Below, in pieces: positions 47,523-60,159 of a stretch of 64,000 bases of DNA (positions are counted from its first letter, which is position 1; the number at the start of each line of letters is the position of its first letter). A program made the position numbers and the translations under genes. The notes beneath the pieces are model-generated. The model had not been told where the DNA came from. It saw nothing but the letters and a program-made list of their open reading frames with translations, and ran no database searches. Source of the DNA: Oxytricha trifallax (Eukaryota; Ciliophora; Spirotrichea; Sporadotrichida; Oxytrichidae); assembly GCA_000711775.1 (NCBI GenBank), contig ARYC01017949.1:1-64000 (forward strand). Reading direction: 5' to 3'.

Positions 47523-48960
47523 TCAATCATCTTTGTGAGTCCGAAAATTGATATTCTTTTTAATGTAAGAAAAACACTTTTCGATTTGGGCTAGATCGAA
47601 CTAGTATGGCCCAAAATACATAATGGGGACTTTAAGTCTAAATTTTCTAGTAATGAATAGCCTGCGATGATACGCTGCATTATCTAAATGGATTATAGAA
47701 TCATTTCTCCACTCGGGTCTTTAGCCATCAAGATGTGATATAAGGTTCAGAATAAAATTGTAAAATGTTTCGCTGTTTATCTTCCCAATATTTAGCTAAA
47801 AGCTAAAAGTGTGACTACTCCCAATAGCTGCTATTATATTAACTCCATACATTCTCACTAGTCTGTCTGAATAGTTTCTTTAATTTTTCAAACACCAACT
47901 TTTATATTAATAAGACTGTTGCTAAAGGCTGCTCTCATCTATATTAATATTGATTTTTTATCCAGTTATCTATTCTATATAAAACTTAGCTGCTATTTGT
48001 CTATATAGTAAAAAATTAGGACTTTTGGTTATTTAATCAATTTAGCATACCTTTTTCAAAAGAATATCCAAGTTTGTATTTTACGATTTTCCGTGTTTTT
48101 GAGCAAGAAAATGTTTGATTAATTCTATTTTTAATTATACTTTGAAGCTATTTAACTGACTTTAACTGTTCTCCTGAAGTGGTACATTAATTTAGGATAG
48201 TTTAGATACATGAAATTAAGCCTTGGTCTTTTATACGTGTTAGGTCATGAATATCCTGTAATTTACCCTAATTGCTAGTTAAATTGTTTTCAACTTGTAT
48301 CAAGCTATTTTCTGCCTCTAAATCAGGTATGACTATTTACATCCACTTTTGCTAAATAAAGAAAGAGCTTTTTTTATGAACTGAAATGGGATTTCTCCCA
48401 TTCAAATCACTGTTCCTTTTCAATTTTTATTCCTAAAAATATTATTTGAAGCTAAAAAATAAAGAAAATTTCTACTTTCCTTTTTTCGGATCAACTATAT
48501 AAGTAAGACTAAAAATTTATAAGGTTAGGCTCATCCCAGGTTCTTTCTAGTATATTAAGAATTTGTTAATTCAAAGTTGATTTTTATTATTTATCAAAGA
48601 GAAGCATAATAACTTACTTCCTCAGCCTATAAATTCTTGTATCGATAATATTCCAACTTCATTTCTCCAATTTGAATTAAAATCAGCAGTTTTCCTTGGG
48701 TCTAAAATCACAGTAGAGTATATTTTTCCATGTATTTAGTCTATACAACTCTCCTCAAGCTATTAGATAGTAACTCTTGAAACCTGGTATATTTTAATAT
48801 CATTCAAATTTGGGACTTTTTTGTGAATAATTTGAGTAGATAAAGATAAGGGTTTAGAGTCTAACTCTGAAGCTCATTCTGGCTATTAGGATTATGAACT
48901 GGGATCATATTGTTCATCACTGCTATCTTCATGCTTTTAAGTTTTGAAATAATATCTGAT
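47523..48960 (-). pseudogene. IS630/Tc1-type transposase, distinct family (TBL-3)
   Basis: Long readable stretches. The N-terminal half (48520-48060) is open for about 150 codons. The catalytic core has first Asp in ININIDESS near 47935 with a YKSWCLKN motif, second Asp in SIIHLDNAAYHRR near 47675, and Glu in FDLAQIEKCFSYIKK near 47575, ending at TGA 47523-47525. I count 33 residues between second Asp and Glu, against 34 in the other three transposases, and the MYFGPY...QIEK block is more like standard Tc1/IS630 enzymes. One TGA/shift lies between the N-terminal part and the core (about 48050). An upstream coding-like segment reaches about 48960. Confidence 0.75.
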
Positions 48961-49149
48961 ATCATTTTAATCCATCTACGATTTGTTTTTGGGTTCCATA
49001 TTAAGAACAAAAGTCAACTAACTTTATTCTAAACATTTTCTATTATAAGGTTTTCAGATTAAACAAAACAGACTTCCATTTTTGCCTAAAATATAAAATT
49101 GCTAAAATAAATATTATTAATTAATTTATTTCTTTTTATTTTAGTCTAG

Positions 49150-50005
49150 ATTTCAATTTTTGACAACAATTATTAAAAGATAGAAATAAGAAACCAGCTT
49201 CAATAAATTTATGCAAATAAAGTTCGAGAAAAAATAGGCAGTAAAAAAGAATTAAATGATTTTTTATGTCAAGAGTGTGGGGCATACTTGCCGAAAGTCA
49301 ACTGTACAAATATCTATTTTTTCAGGAGTATACTCACTGGTGATAAAGAGATAAACATTGAAATAAATTAACACCTATAGTATTTGAAGAGGTGTGATGT
49401 GGTGATTGCAGCAGTACCTCAGATTGAAGGGCTTACTGAAAATAATTTTCTTGAATATGCATTCTAAAAACCCAATTTGCTTAAATATCTTCCAGATTAG
49501 GCAGACTGGTTCCACCTCGATAAGAAATGGATAACCGATGTCTTACTGTCCCTTGACATCTAAGATATAAGCGAAATGATTCTGAAAGCTAAATAAGAAA
49601 TAAGACAGCAACTCGATTAATCTTAGAACTCATTAGTACATATGAAGCCGAGTGAGTCATTTCAGCGCTGAATAGCTCTCTAAACTATAGCGGTATGTTA
49701 TTTTTGTCATAAAAATTTTGTAGTTCATAAGGGTAGGGTAGATCAGCCTATCTAATCAAACAAAGTACAAAAGAAAAGCCAGATAGAGTATTCAAGAAGA
49801 GGAAAAATTGCTTGAGAGGCAAATAACAATTCTTCAAAGATGAAGTTTTTGGATTAAAATAAAAGAGTAGATGAAATGGGCCAGATGAAAAATCAAATAG
49901 ACGATCTTCTCAACTATAAGTCTCTTGTCATGTAACTTAATGATTAAGGAATTATAGATGGCTTAGGGAATGTCCAAGGAATAGATCCTATTTAATAGAA
50001 TACCA
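49150..50005 (+). CDS. TBE-type p22 protein (TBL-3)
   Basis: Open from about 49150. SKKELNDFLCQECGAYLP (near 49228-49281) aligns without gaps with the spliced TBE-A sequence, so intron 1 is absent here. Next come FFRSILTGDKE, VVIAAVPQIEG, KYLPDQADWF and KKWITDVLL. A possible intron 2 (49693-49723, GTATGT...TTGTAG) sits at the conserved place. If unspliced, the frame instead reads CYFCHKNFVVHKG, a zinc-finger-like segment, with one TGA at about 49815-49817 before a further open stretch to TGA near 50018. It is head-to-head with the transposase, unlike the other elements. No ATG start was identified. Confidence 0.6.
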
Positions 50006-50019
50006 ACTTTTTGATTTGA

Positions 50020-51148
50020 AAATTTTAATTATCGCTAATTCAATTAAAAACACTTAGTTAAAAAATTAAAAGTTATTATGTAAATTTTAACTAATTAAAA
50101 CTTAAAATTATTTTTAAATTTATGGTAAATTAATAGTTCCTAAGCAAGTATTATTCTTAAAGAGATTTAATTAAACAGTTAAAAATAATTAATTATTAAT
50201 AAGACTATTTATAGGTATAGTTTATCTATAAGTGTAGTTTTTTATAGAAGTTATTCATATGACTTTCAATAGCTTTGTCTAATCTCTAAATAAAGATCTG
50301 CCATGAAGATTTTGATATTATTTTCATTAAAAAGTTTTTTGCTTCAACCCTATTAACTTTTAGTCTCGATAAATCTAACTTTTATTATTGAAATCATAAT
50401 ATTACATCACTCTAAAAAGATAGATAATAAAACTTAGAATATGCTCTCAAAATATTTTTATTTTTAAGAGTTTGTAATAGTTTGTATGATTTTGTATGAC
50501 TTTGTATGTTTTTGTAGGACTTTGTAAGAATTTTAAGGGAAGTTGCTAATTTTAATTATATCATTTTTTTAATCTAATTTTTAGTTAATGAATCAATGTG
50601 GTACTGATTAAAATTTTAGAATTGAGTCTTTGATTAAAAGTCCGTTAAAGCTAAAATATTTTACTATAAAAAAAGTAAAAGATTTTAGAGGTAAAGTTTT
50701 ATAAGGAAGTAAAATTGGATTTGAAAATAAGATTTTGACAAAGACAGATTGAATAACATAAGAACAGGCTCATTCAAACATTAAACGCTAGAAAAAGCGA
50801 AAGTAAAACATCAACTCCTGATATGTAAAGTTCTTCAGCTAATACAAAATCTCTAAAAATTAAATAACTTAGTCAACATAACAGCGGATCATAATTAAAA
50901 TATCAAAGCGACAATAAATAATTAACACTAAAAAATATATTAAAACTCCAAACAACGTTTAGTTTGAATAAGAGTCATAAAGTTCCTAATAAAATAAGAC
51001 AGAGACAGAAGACAGTGAGAGCATTTGATGATGACATACAACACTTGAAAATGGTTTAAATAAATTTAAAGACAATTCAAAACATGTAATTTTAATGTCA
51101 CACACATAGAAATTGTTCATTTCAAAAAGGTTCATGAAGGCAATACCC
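50020..51148. other. AT-rich region with a 10-bp tandem repeat
   Basis: Apart from the repeat at 50471-50530 I see no supported feature. Confidence 0.4.
50471..50530. repeat. Six 10-bp TTTGTANNNN units
   Basis: Six consecutive 10-base units each begin TTTGTA (tails atag, tgat, tgac, tgtt, ggac, agaa). The strict 10-base phase is unusual against the irregular AT-rich surroundings. Confidence 0.85.
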
Positions 51149-53205
51149 CAATATCCAAAAACCCCAATAAGTGCTTAGTTCATGAGTTTATAGTGATTAG
51201 ACTAGTCGTTTTTAATGCGAAAATGCGACTAATCGACTAGTTATGATGACTATTGTTTTCGACTAGGTAAACTGATGGTGTTCATTGATAATATGATCAT
51301 GATAGTCAAAGCATATAACTATACCTCACCATTGTTCAATTGGGTTTTTGTGATATAGTCTTAATTACAACTGTTAATCTTTAATTATAACTTAACAGTT
51401 AATAAAAAATATAAGCTTATTCTACCTTACTTAAGTGTCCTAGCTCTCTAGTAGTCATAAGTGAGTTTTAGTTGCTTAGTCCGATAAGCTAGTTGTATGT
51501 TGATCAAGTTTTCAGGGTAGTCCGACTATCTAGTCGTATTAGATGATACTTTAATCTTAGTCTTACGACTAGCTGTTCCTCTCCACAGATTTTTAAGCAA
51601 GTTTATGCAAGTTTCTTCTACTTCAGCCTCCAATCAACCGGCATCTGTGTTATATCACTATCTTGCTGCATACTGTACATGAGTGAATAGATATCCTACT
51701 ATGTTTTAAGACTCTGGTCGTAGGTAGTCTAAACAGCGACTAGTCGAATCAAGACAGACTAGCTAGTCGGATTTGCTGCCACAAGGTTGCTTAGTCGTAA
51801 GACTGGATAAATCACTCTTTCAAGGATAACTATCACTTACCCTGAGCGAACCATGTCGAACAATTCATAATAGTTTCCCTTCATGCTTAGCATCATTATA
51901 GCAAGTGAAACTTGAGTCTACAGCGTTGGTGGAGCAAGAATCAATGTTTCGCCAAAGTAGTGTTAAAGTTCAGAATTTTAGGTTTAGACTAGCCTATTCG
52001 TAGAACAGAAATTTTAAATTGGATGTCAACTTATACTAATTAAGCATCAATCTATGATTCTGATAGATTAAACAAATTCAAACAGTCATCAATCATCCTT
52101 GTATCGACTGTCATTGATGAAATCCAGCATAAAACCTCATTTAACCAGAAAAATATATAATTCATTTTAAAGTATTATAAATTGAACGAACCAGGTTATG
52201 TACTTTTTTGGTTAATTGAGGTTTTATGCTGGATTTCATCAATGACAGTCGATACAAGGATGATTGATGACTGTTTGAATTTGTTTAATCTATCAGAATC
52301 ATAGATTGATGCTTAATTAGTATAAGTTGACATCCAATTTAAAATTTCTGTTCTACGACTAGGCTAGTCTAAACCTAAAATTCTGAACTTTAACACTACT
52401 TTGGCGAAACATTGATTCTTGCTCCACCAACGCTGTAGACTCAAGTTTCACTTGCTATAATGATGCTAAGCATGAAGGGAAACTATTATGAATTGTTCGA
52501 CATGGTTCGCTCAGGGTAAGTGATAGTTATCCTTGAAAGAGTGATTTATCCAGTCTTACGACTAAGCAACCTTGTGGCAGCAAATCCGACTAGCTAGTCT
52601 GTCTTGATTCGACTAGTCGCTGTTTAGACTACCTACGACCAGAGTCTTAAAACATAGTAGGATATCTATTCACTCATGTACAGTATGCAGCAAGATAGTG
52701 ATATAACACAGATGCCGGTTGATTGGAGGCTGAAGTAGAAGAAACTTGCATAAACTTGCTTAAAAATCTGTGGAGAGGAACAGCTAGTCGTAAGACTAAG
52801 ATTAAAGTATCATCTAATACGACTAGATAGTCGGACTACCCTGAAAACTTGATCAACATACAACTAGCTTATCGGACTAAGCAACTAAAACTCACTTATG
52901 ACTACTAGAGAGCTAGGACACTTAAGTAAGGTAGAATAAGCTTATATTTATTAATTGTTAAGTTATAATTAAAGATTAACAGTTGTAATTAAGACTAAAT
53001 CACAAAAAAACCAATTGAACAATGGTGAGGTATAGTTTTATGCTATGACTATCATGATCATATTATCAATGAACACCATCAGTCAACCTAGTCGAAAACT
53101 ATAGTCATCATAACTAGTCGATTAGTCACATTTTCGCATTAAAAACGACTAGTCTAATCACTATAAACTAATAAACTAAGCACTTATTGGTGTTTTGGGA
53201 TATTG
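51149..53205. mobile_element. 2.06-kb near-perfect palindrome rich in CTAGTC/GACTAG
   Basis: Arms 51149 to about 52154 and about 52203-53205 (about 1 kb each) are inverted copies with only scattered mismatches, separated by about 50 bp. The ends read CAATATCC-AAAAACCCC-AATAAGTGC, reminiscent of a degenerate C4A4 telomere-like TBE end. Each arm holds roughly a dozen or more CTAGTC/GACTAG/CGACTAGT motifs, often as CGACTAGTCG-type palindromes. No conserved protein is visible. Confidence 0.85.
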
Positions 53206-53559
53206 TGTTAATGCTCTTAAACACCTTAAAATAGTTTATTAATGTTTACCACAATTTAATTAGTCTGATAACCACAGTTAAAAGGGTCATCGATGTTCCC
53301 TTTTCACTTAATAAATTAAATACCTTAAATTAATAGACAATTAAATACATAATATTTTTATTTACGCATATACTTTATGAAAGTCAAGAATCGGTTAAAA
53401 ATAAACTATTGTGAATTTGAAAAGAAACTTCTCTTGCTTTTTACAATTTTATTATTTATAAACTCGCAAGAAAATTCACTTGTCAAAGTGGAAGAATTGA
53501 TCACTTATAACTTTAAATAACTTGCAGAAGTTAAATGAAAGTATTGTATGAAAACATTA
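53206..53559. other. AT-rich spacer between two giant palindromes
   Basis: About 350 bp with no supported feature. Confidence 0.5.
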
Positions 53560-56033
53560 TTATCAAAATATATTTAAAATGGGAAATTGTTAAAATAAAA
53601 TTAAAAATTAAATTAAATATGGAATTTTAGTATTTTTTGATTTTTATATTATCGTTTTAACTGATATTGATTTGAATTTGATATATTTTAACAGCCAATA
53701 ATTTGACTCATCGATAGATCAAATTAGATTTATCATATCTTAACTGTAGACCCTTTAAATTTAACTTTTAAAATTTTTAACTCCTGATAAATTAATATCT
53801 CTCTATACAAAATAGCTATGAAAAAATTTTAAAAGTGTAAGATGTAGAGAAAAATTTAACGACATTATTACATTCTTATAGTATTCACAAAATATTTTCC
53901 CCCATCGAGATAAATCGATTTTAAATATTTCTCTGCCTCAAACTTCTTCCTTTCTTATCTCTTCAACCAAATTACTTGAGGACTTGGTCTAAATAAGTTT
54001 TTTGTGCATTTAATCAAGATCTACATTTTATCTTCTTTGAGTCTTTCATCAGGAAATTCATACGCATTTTTATCGTTAAAATACACGAAATCATATGAAT
54101 TTTTTTTGACTTTCACTAAAATCGAAATATCTCTCTGAGTGATTTTTTCCATGAATTATGAGTAGGATGGAACATGTAGCATATATTTTGATCTACATTA
54201 TTCCTTCTAGAGTCAAGTCGTGAAAAAATCGCTGCCTGAGATAATTTCATTTCTTTGCAGGTACTCGACCAAATTTTGATGTTTGCTAATTGTAACAAAT
54301 ATCACCTCTAAGTCATATGGACACAATTCCAAAATGGACACAAATTCCGAACACAAATCCGGACACAATTCCAAAGGCAGAGTTCAAACCCCATCACTTA
54401 TCTATAACTCTGAACACAGATATACTCCCTTTTCAATCTCAGTTCAACATTTTGATGAAAAGGGGGTTCGAAAAAGTGGATTTCGAGGTTTTCTCTCTTG
54501 GTTGAAGAGATATTTAAAAACCTTTAGATAATAAAATATAGATTGGAAAATGCTCTTCATAAAATCTAAATTACATTACCTCAAGAATTTTTTTGAGTGA
54601 TGTCTGTTACATTTAAGTTTTCACACTTTAATTTTAATTTCAGATTTATTTTTGATTTATCTCTTTAATTTAATTAGCTATTGATTTGACTATAGGAAAA
54701 GATATATTCTCCAGGTGATAATCTACTTAAGATTTAAATTGATTTTTTCATAATCTAATTAGCCAAGCGAGAAAAATTGATTTCAATATTTCTCATTATT
54801 TTCGAAAATTTTAGACCTTATTTTCAATTTATCTTTGTGTCCTAAAGGAATTTGTACTGAAATATATATATTATTCGATAGCTTAGGGTATGGGCTACAA
54901 CTTTTATACAAATCATCTTCCATGAATCTCACACTGATGGAAGTTATTGAGGTAAAAGAAAAAAATTGATGCCTTGACTTTTGACTTCAATATGTCTCAA
55001 CTATTGTCTATAAATTTTCATATAATTATCCTACTTGGCTTATAGATTTATCTATCAAAACATAATTCTGAATTTTTAAATATCTCTTCAACCAAGAGAG
55101 AAAACCTCGAAATCCACTTTTTCGAACCCCCTTTTCATCAAAATGTTGAACTGAGATTGAAAAGGGAGTATATCTGTGTTCAGAGTTATAGATAAGTGAT
55201 GGGGTTTGAACTCTGCCTTTGGAATTGTGTCCGGATTTGTGTTCGGAATTTGTGTCCATTTTGGAATTGTGTCCATATGACTTAGAGGTGATATTTGTTA
55301 CAATTAGCAAACATCAAAATTTGGTCGAGTACCTGCAAAGAAATGAAATTATCTCAGGCAGCGATTTTTTTCACGACTTGACTCTAGAAGGAATAATGTA
55401 GATCAAAACATAAGCTACATGTTCCATCCTACTCATAATTCATTGAAAAAATCACTCAGAGAGATATTTCGATTTTAGTGAAAGTCAAAAAAAATTCATA
55501 TGATTTCGTGTATTTTAACGATAAAAATGCGTATGAATTTCCTGATGAAAGACTCAAAGAAGATAAAATGTAGATCTTGATTAAATGCACAAAAAACTTA
55601 TTTAGACCAAGTCCTCAAGTAATTTGGTTGAAGAGATAAGAAAGGAAGAAGTTTGAGGCAGAGAAATATTTAAAATCGATTTATCTCGATGGGGGAAAAT
55701 ATTTTGTGAATACTATAAGAATGTAATAATGTCGTTAAATTTTTCTCTACATCTTACACTTTTAAAATTTTTTCATAGCTATTTTGTATAGAGAGATATT
55801 AATTTATCAGGAGTTAAAAATTTTAAAAGTTAAATTTAAAGGGTCTACAGTTAATATATGATAAATCTAATTTGATCTATCGATGAGTCAAATTATTGGC
55901 TGTTAAAATATATCAAATTCAAATCAATATCAGTTAAAACGATAATATAAAAATCAAAAAATACTAAAATTCCATATTTAATTAAATTTTTAATTTTATT
56001 AAAATAATTTCCCATTTTAAATATATTTTGATA
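53560..56033. mobile_element. 2.47-kb foldback element with 961-bp arms
   Basis: Arms 53560-54520 and 55073-56033 are near-identical inverted copies flanking a unique centre of about 550 bp. Outer bases TTATCAAAATATATTTAAAATG. Each arm contains an 82-94-codon open frame (54283-54531 plus; 55026-55310 minus) that includes short imperfect repeats of the GGACACAATTCC type (54328-54378). No known domain; the frames are the same arm sequence seen twice. Confidence 0.85.
54317..54385 (+). repeat. Imperfect GGACACAAATTCC tandem repeats
   Basis: Four imperfect units of about 12-18 bases with the core ACACAA(A)TTCC or ACACAAATCC; mirrored at about 55208-55276 in the other arm. Confidence 0.7.
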
Positions 56034-57262
56034 AAATTAAAAACAATCCTGATTTCCTTGAAACTGAGCTATATATAAAATTTAACGACAACTTTTGTCA
56101 AGTTGTTAAACTGTTGAGGAACTATAAAATCAAAATAAGATTTTTAAAATCCCTGAGCTTTAAGAAATAATGTAGAATGTTAATGATGAAATATTTGTTG
56201 AGTTTAAAATGATTTTTGATGATATAAAACAGAAGGCCCAACTCTTTGGGTCGCATCACAGGAATATCTTGCAAATCATATTATAAATATTTTGGAGTAA
56301 AACAAGAGAGTTTATTCTTAACTAAATATAAGAGACCTCAACAACTCTGCATTTAATAGAGGAACGGTACTTATCGTTCGTAGCTGAAGTCACTTCGTAA
56401 CATATAAGATAACGATTGCCAAATAAATGAAGTTTCATAAAACTCTAAAGCTACAATTGATTAGGTTAACAAGTTGCTATCTGATTTTATAAAAAAAAGT
56501 GTTAATTACAACATAGAAAACATCACAAAAAATGTTAAATTAATGGTATTAAGAATTGAAAGTAGTGAAAAATTTAGAGAAAAAACATAATTAAGAGCCA
56601 AATTCGTAAATCTAGCATTAATAAACATAAAAAATTTTCCAAGATTAAAATGAGGTAAGAAAATTTAAGAATTAGTAGCAAGATAGTTCTTGATATTCCA
56701 ATATTATATTTGAATATTATTTTTTAGTTAGAGATTTATTTTCTTAACACTATATGGAGTAAGTTATCATTAATAATATGAATTTTAAACATCACTATTT
56801 TCAAGTCATCTTTCTTATCTTTGAATTATTTTTAAAATTTTGAAATTAATCTAGCTTCATCAATTTTATCAACTACTTAATCGACGACTTCTTCTTTGAA
56901 TATAAACCCCAAAAATTTGAATAATTTAGAACAGAAAAATTCCAACTGCCACTATTTTGGTAATACTCTAGTTTGAATTAGATATAAAAATTCCTAGGAG
57001 ATTCTGTGTCAGGAATAATTTTTGGCACAAACTTTGCTTAGGTTCAACTAAGGCAATGAAAATGTAAGATTTGTTTTAATTGGTAGCAGACACAATCTTT
57101 TTGAAAAAGTGTCATAAAAAATAATTGAAATTTAAAAATTTAGGAGTTTAATGACTTCTGATTGTAACTAAAAATGTATTATTTATTCCCTTACTCACGA
57201 TTTATTACTTTACTCAACTTTAAAATCACTACTATTTTTATCTTATGGGTTTTTGGTGTTTA
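56034..57262. other. Coding-like island in AT-rich DNA
   Basis: The stretch 56210-56440 is GC-richer and open for 60-100 codons in all three forward frames with TGA as stop, so no frame can be chosen. Nothing is recognised. The rest is AT-rich. Confidence 0.3.
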
Positions 57263-57264
57263 AC

Positions 57265-58060
57265 TCGCTTTTTTACTCCAATATTCTATTCATTATTACT
57301 TTCTCAATTATTTTGCTTAGGTGTGAGTTCACCACGATAGGCCTTGTATTGCTGATTTCATGGTATTTTTCTCCTTAGTTTTTGCTTTACAGGATTAATC
57401 TTCCTTCTTTAAATATTGTGAATACACATCTTTGTTTATTCATTCTGTTAATTTCGTGTTCACTATTTTCCTAAAATTTTAAGTTTTCACCAGCATTTTT
57501 CCTTCGAAGCAATCTTAACCTATGGCTTTATTGAATTACATTCCGCTATGTTTTTTTTTACATCATCTTTTTTGTAGAAGTTTTGCGTAATAGACTCATC
57601 CTCCATTACTGCATCTCCTTACTTACTTATTGTTTCTAATTAGTTCTGATTTCTGTCATGTCTGAAAAATTAATTATAATAATCTATTATCATTTATAAG
57701 TCTTTTCCCCTGTCTAGAACCTTCCTACATTAATTTTTCAGACATGACAGAATTTGATTGGCTGTGTTTGCTTTTAGATTTTTTTCAGTCTTTTCACTAG
57801 AAAGAAAAAACCTTTGAGATCATTTCTTCACAGGCAATGTTCCATGTCTCTGATAGCTTCTTCCATTGATCTTTCGTATTCTTTATATACTGCTGCTGCC
57901 TGCTATGTTATTCCTAACAGCCCATTCTGGTGGTTGTTGGTGTCAATTTTTTGTTTTGCATTGTTTTTCGAATTTATTTTCGAAGCATTTTCTCATCGAT
58001 TATTTTAAGTCTTTAGTTTCTAATTTTTTACCTTCTCCTATGAAGGTTTTCTAACATTTA
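57265..58060 (-). pseudogene. LINE RT ORF fragment (LINE-D)
   Basis: Nucleotide similarity to the LINE-A interval of about 1790-2550 (the part between endonuclease and the RT catalytic core). Both ends are cut and the frame is broken. It sits downstream of the LINE-B protease ORF on the same strand and is probably a separate, older insertion. Confidence 0.65.
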
Positions 58061-58572
58061 GATAAAATAGCATATTTTTGATAAATATATTTAATTAATA
58101 AACTTTGTAGATTTTTTCTTAATTATATTAATATTTATATTTTTTAGATACTCTACCGGATTTAGGCTACCTAAATTATATTATTTTTGAAAATATTTAA
58201 TTTTAAATGCTATAAATAAATATGAAATATATTTTATATAAAAAGTAATATGTAGTAGTAGAAGTAGTAAAATACTTTAGGTAATTAAAATGCGAAATAA
58301 ATAATAAATGTAATTACCAAAAAGTACAACAACTCGAATGAACCAGATGCATTGATCAATCTCATTGCAGTTCCCTGCCTTCCTTTCATTTGTCTCTGCT
58401 TCCTTGATCAATATTTGATTTCTCTCTACTCTTAATTGTCGACTCTGCTTGCTACACTTTTAGCTTCATCTTCACATGTTTGCATCGAGTTTCCCAGCTA
58501 AGTGTCTATATCCTCACTCCTCTCTGCTTTTGGCTTGGCTTGATTCGGTAATAGATATTCTTCTACTGCTGA

Positions 58573-60159
58573 TCATCCCTCGATAATCTCGCTTAACTTC
58601 CCTTCACATTCAAAGAGTTCTTACTCTAATTGTCTTTTTGGAATCTCCCTACAGACTAACTCGTCCCATCTATCAATCTTTGGGTCGTAGTAGTACGAGC
58701 TCGTTCCCATCTCATCATCGGTTCCTTACCAGATTAGCTCACTTTTTCCCTCCATTTCTCTAACCGCCTCATCTTCAATTATGGCTTTCCCAGATCTGCC
58801 TATCTCCATTTTAGTAAATCCAATCTCTAGATTAAACTTGAGGTAGTACCTTTACATGTTCACCCAGTCCTTGGAAAAAATCTGAAATACTGGTTGTCCA
58901 TCCAATTCTAGGGCCAGGTGATTTATAATCAACGTAGCTAGGATTCCGCAATCTTCAGGGTCTCTTACTTGGTTAGTCTCCATCATGTTCGCAAGTTTGC
59001 TAATTTTGAAGTCAACTCCAACTATCCTATATGCCATTTCAATCAATTGGGCTATGTGTTTTTGCAATACTGCATATCTCCCTAAGTCTCTTCTTGTATC
59101 ATAGATTTCTATGGTTCCTGATTTCCTCTCTACCTTCAATACTACCCAGTTCTTATAGTGATTAACACTGCTTTGGCAACTTGTTGGTAATATCACTCCT
59201 GCAATATCTTCGGTTTTTCTCCAGTACTTACCGTTCTCTAATTTTCAATTAGGTTCTCAAATGCTTTTTTCCAGCCCATGTATCCCGTTGTCATTCAGGA
59301 CCACTGGTGGTAATGTCAAGTACCTTAACTTTTGTTCCCTGATTTACACCTCCTCTATCTATCTAATAATAGACTCCATTGTCTCTTCCGATAAGTGGTT
59401 TCCTGGTATTAGGTCGAAGTGTTTCTATTCCTGATTTATCTATGTTTCGTGCTCAATCTAGCATTTCGACCAAAGATTCACTTCTCTAGCTCCTCTTCTT
59501 CTTGCTGCCTACCTCTTATCATACTTTCTTACAAGCGCTTTCTCAAGCTTTGTTCTTGTTCTCGGACAACAGACTATTGTAGTCATTCTTGTCACCATCG
59601 GAGTCCACCCTTTCTTAGCATAGAAGATTATATCGAACCCTTGGCACTTCACCTCTGTCAAGTCGATGATTTTCTTGAATTTAATCTGATCTCCTTGAAT
59701 GCATGTTGATCCATCCTCGTGCTTGTCAAATTCAACTCTCTGAGTCTTGGGCTCATGCATCTTCTTGCTTGGATAAAATTTTCCAATCTTCAACTTGCTC
59801 TTAAAACCCACCTGCTTGTTTAAGGGGACCTCTCTGCTCTTTTCATTTCTGATTCCAAGAACCTCTTAATCTTTACTTCTATCTCTGTGCTCAAATCGTA
59901 CTCCTTTTACCTTCTCCCAGAACTATCTCTTCTTGTTATACTGATCTCGTTGCCTCATTTATCTTTCTCTCCCTTTCTCAATATTCTAGTCCCTCTGATG
60001 TTTACTGAAATTTGATCGCTCCATAATCTCTTTGTTACTTTAATTTGCCAATTGATTTCTTTTAATTTATTAATAATTATAACTTTCTGATTCTTTCTTA
60101 TTAAATACTTCTTGGTATCTTCTCATTTAGATGTTCATATTGCTCATCAAATCATCCAT
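58573..60159 (-). CDS. Ulp1/C48-type cysteine protease-like ORF of a LINE
   Basis: ATG at 60159-60157, final TGA at 58573-58575, 528 codons in one frame except for two TGA codons at 59245-59247 and 59257-59259. The N-terminal part is basic and Gln-rich with IVCCPRTRTKLEKALVRKY near 59510-59570. A Ulp1-like core follows: VVLNDNGIHGLEK, NWVVLKV near residues 337-343, YDTRRD with Asp354, then Gln397 and PEDCG with Cys404. In SUMO/adenain-type proteases a His precedes the Trp; here that residue is Asn, with a His at 334, so activity is uncertain. A Glu/Lys-rich tail ends the protein. The ORF start overlaps the RT ORF stop by 13 bases. It could process LINE proteins or act on host Ub/SUMO conjugates (inference). 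Confidence 0.7.

Noticed and set aside
54283-55310. 82-94-codon ORFs as a conserved repeat protein
   Set aside because: They are mirror images from the foldback arms; the repeats are short DNA repeats and no homologue is known to me.
57265-58060. LINE-D RT fragment as the RT partner of the protease ORF just upstream of it
   Set aside because: The protease ORF overlaps the LINE-B RT end by 13 bases and LINE-C has the same RT-then-protease order, so the fragment is more likely a separate insertion.
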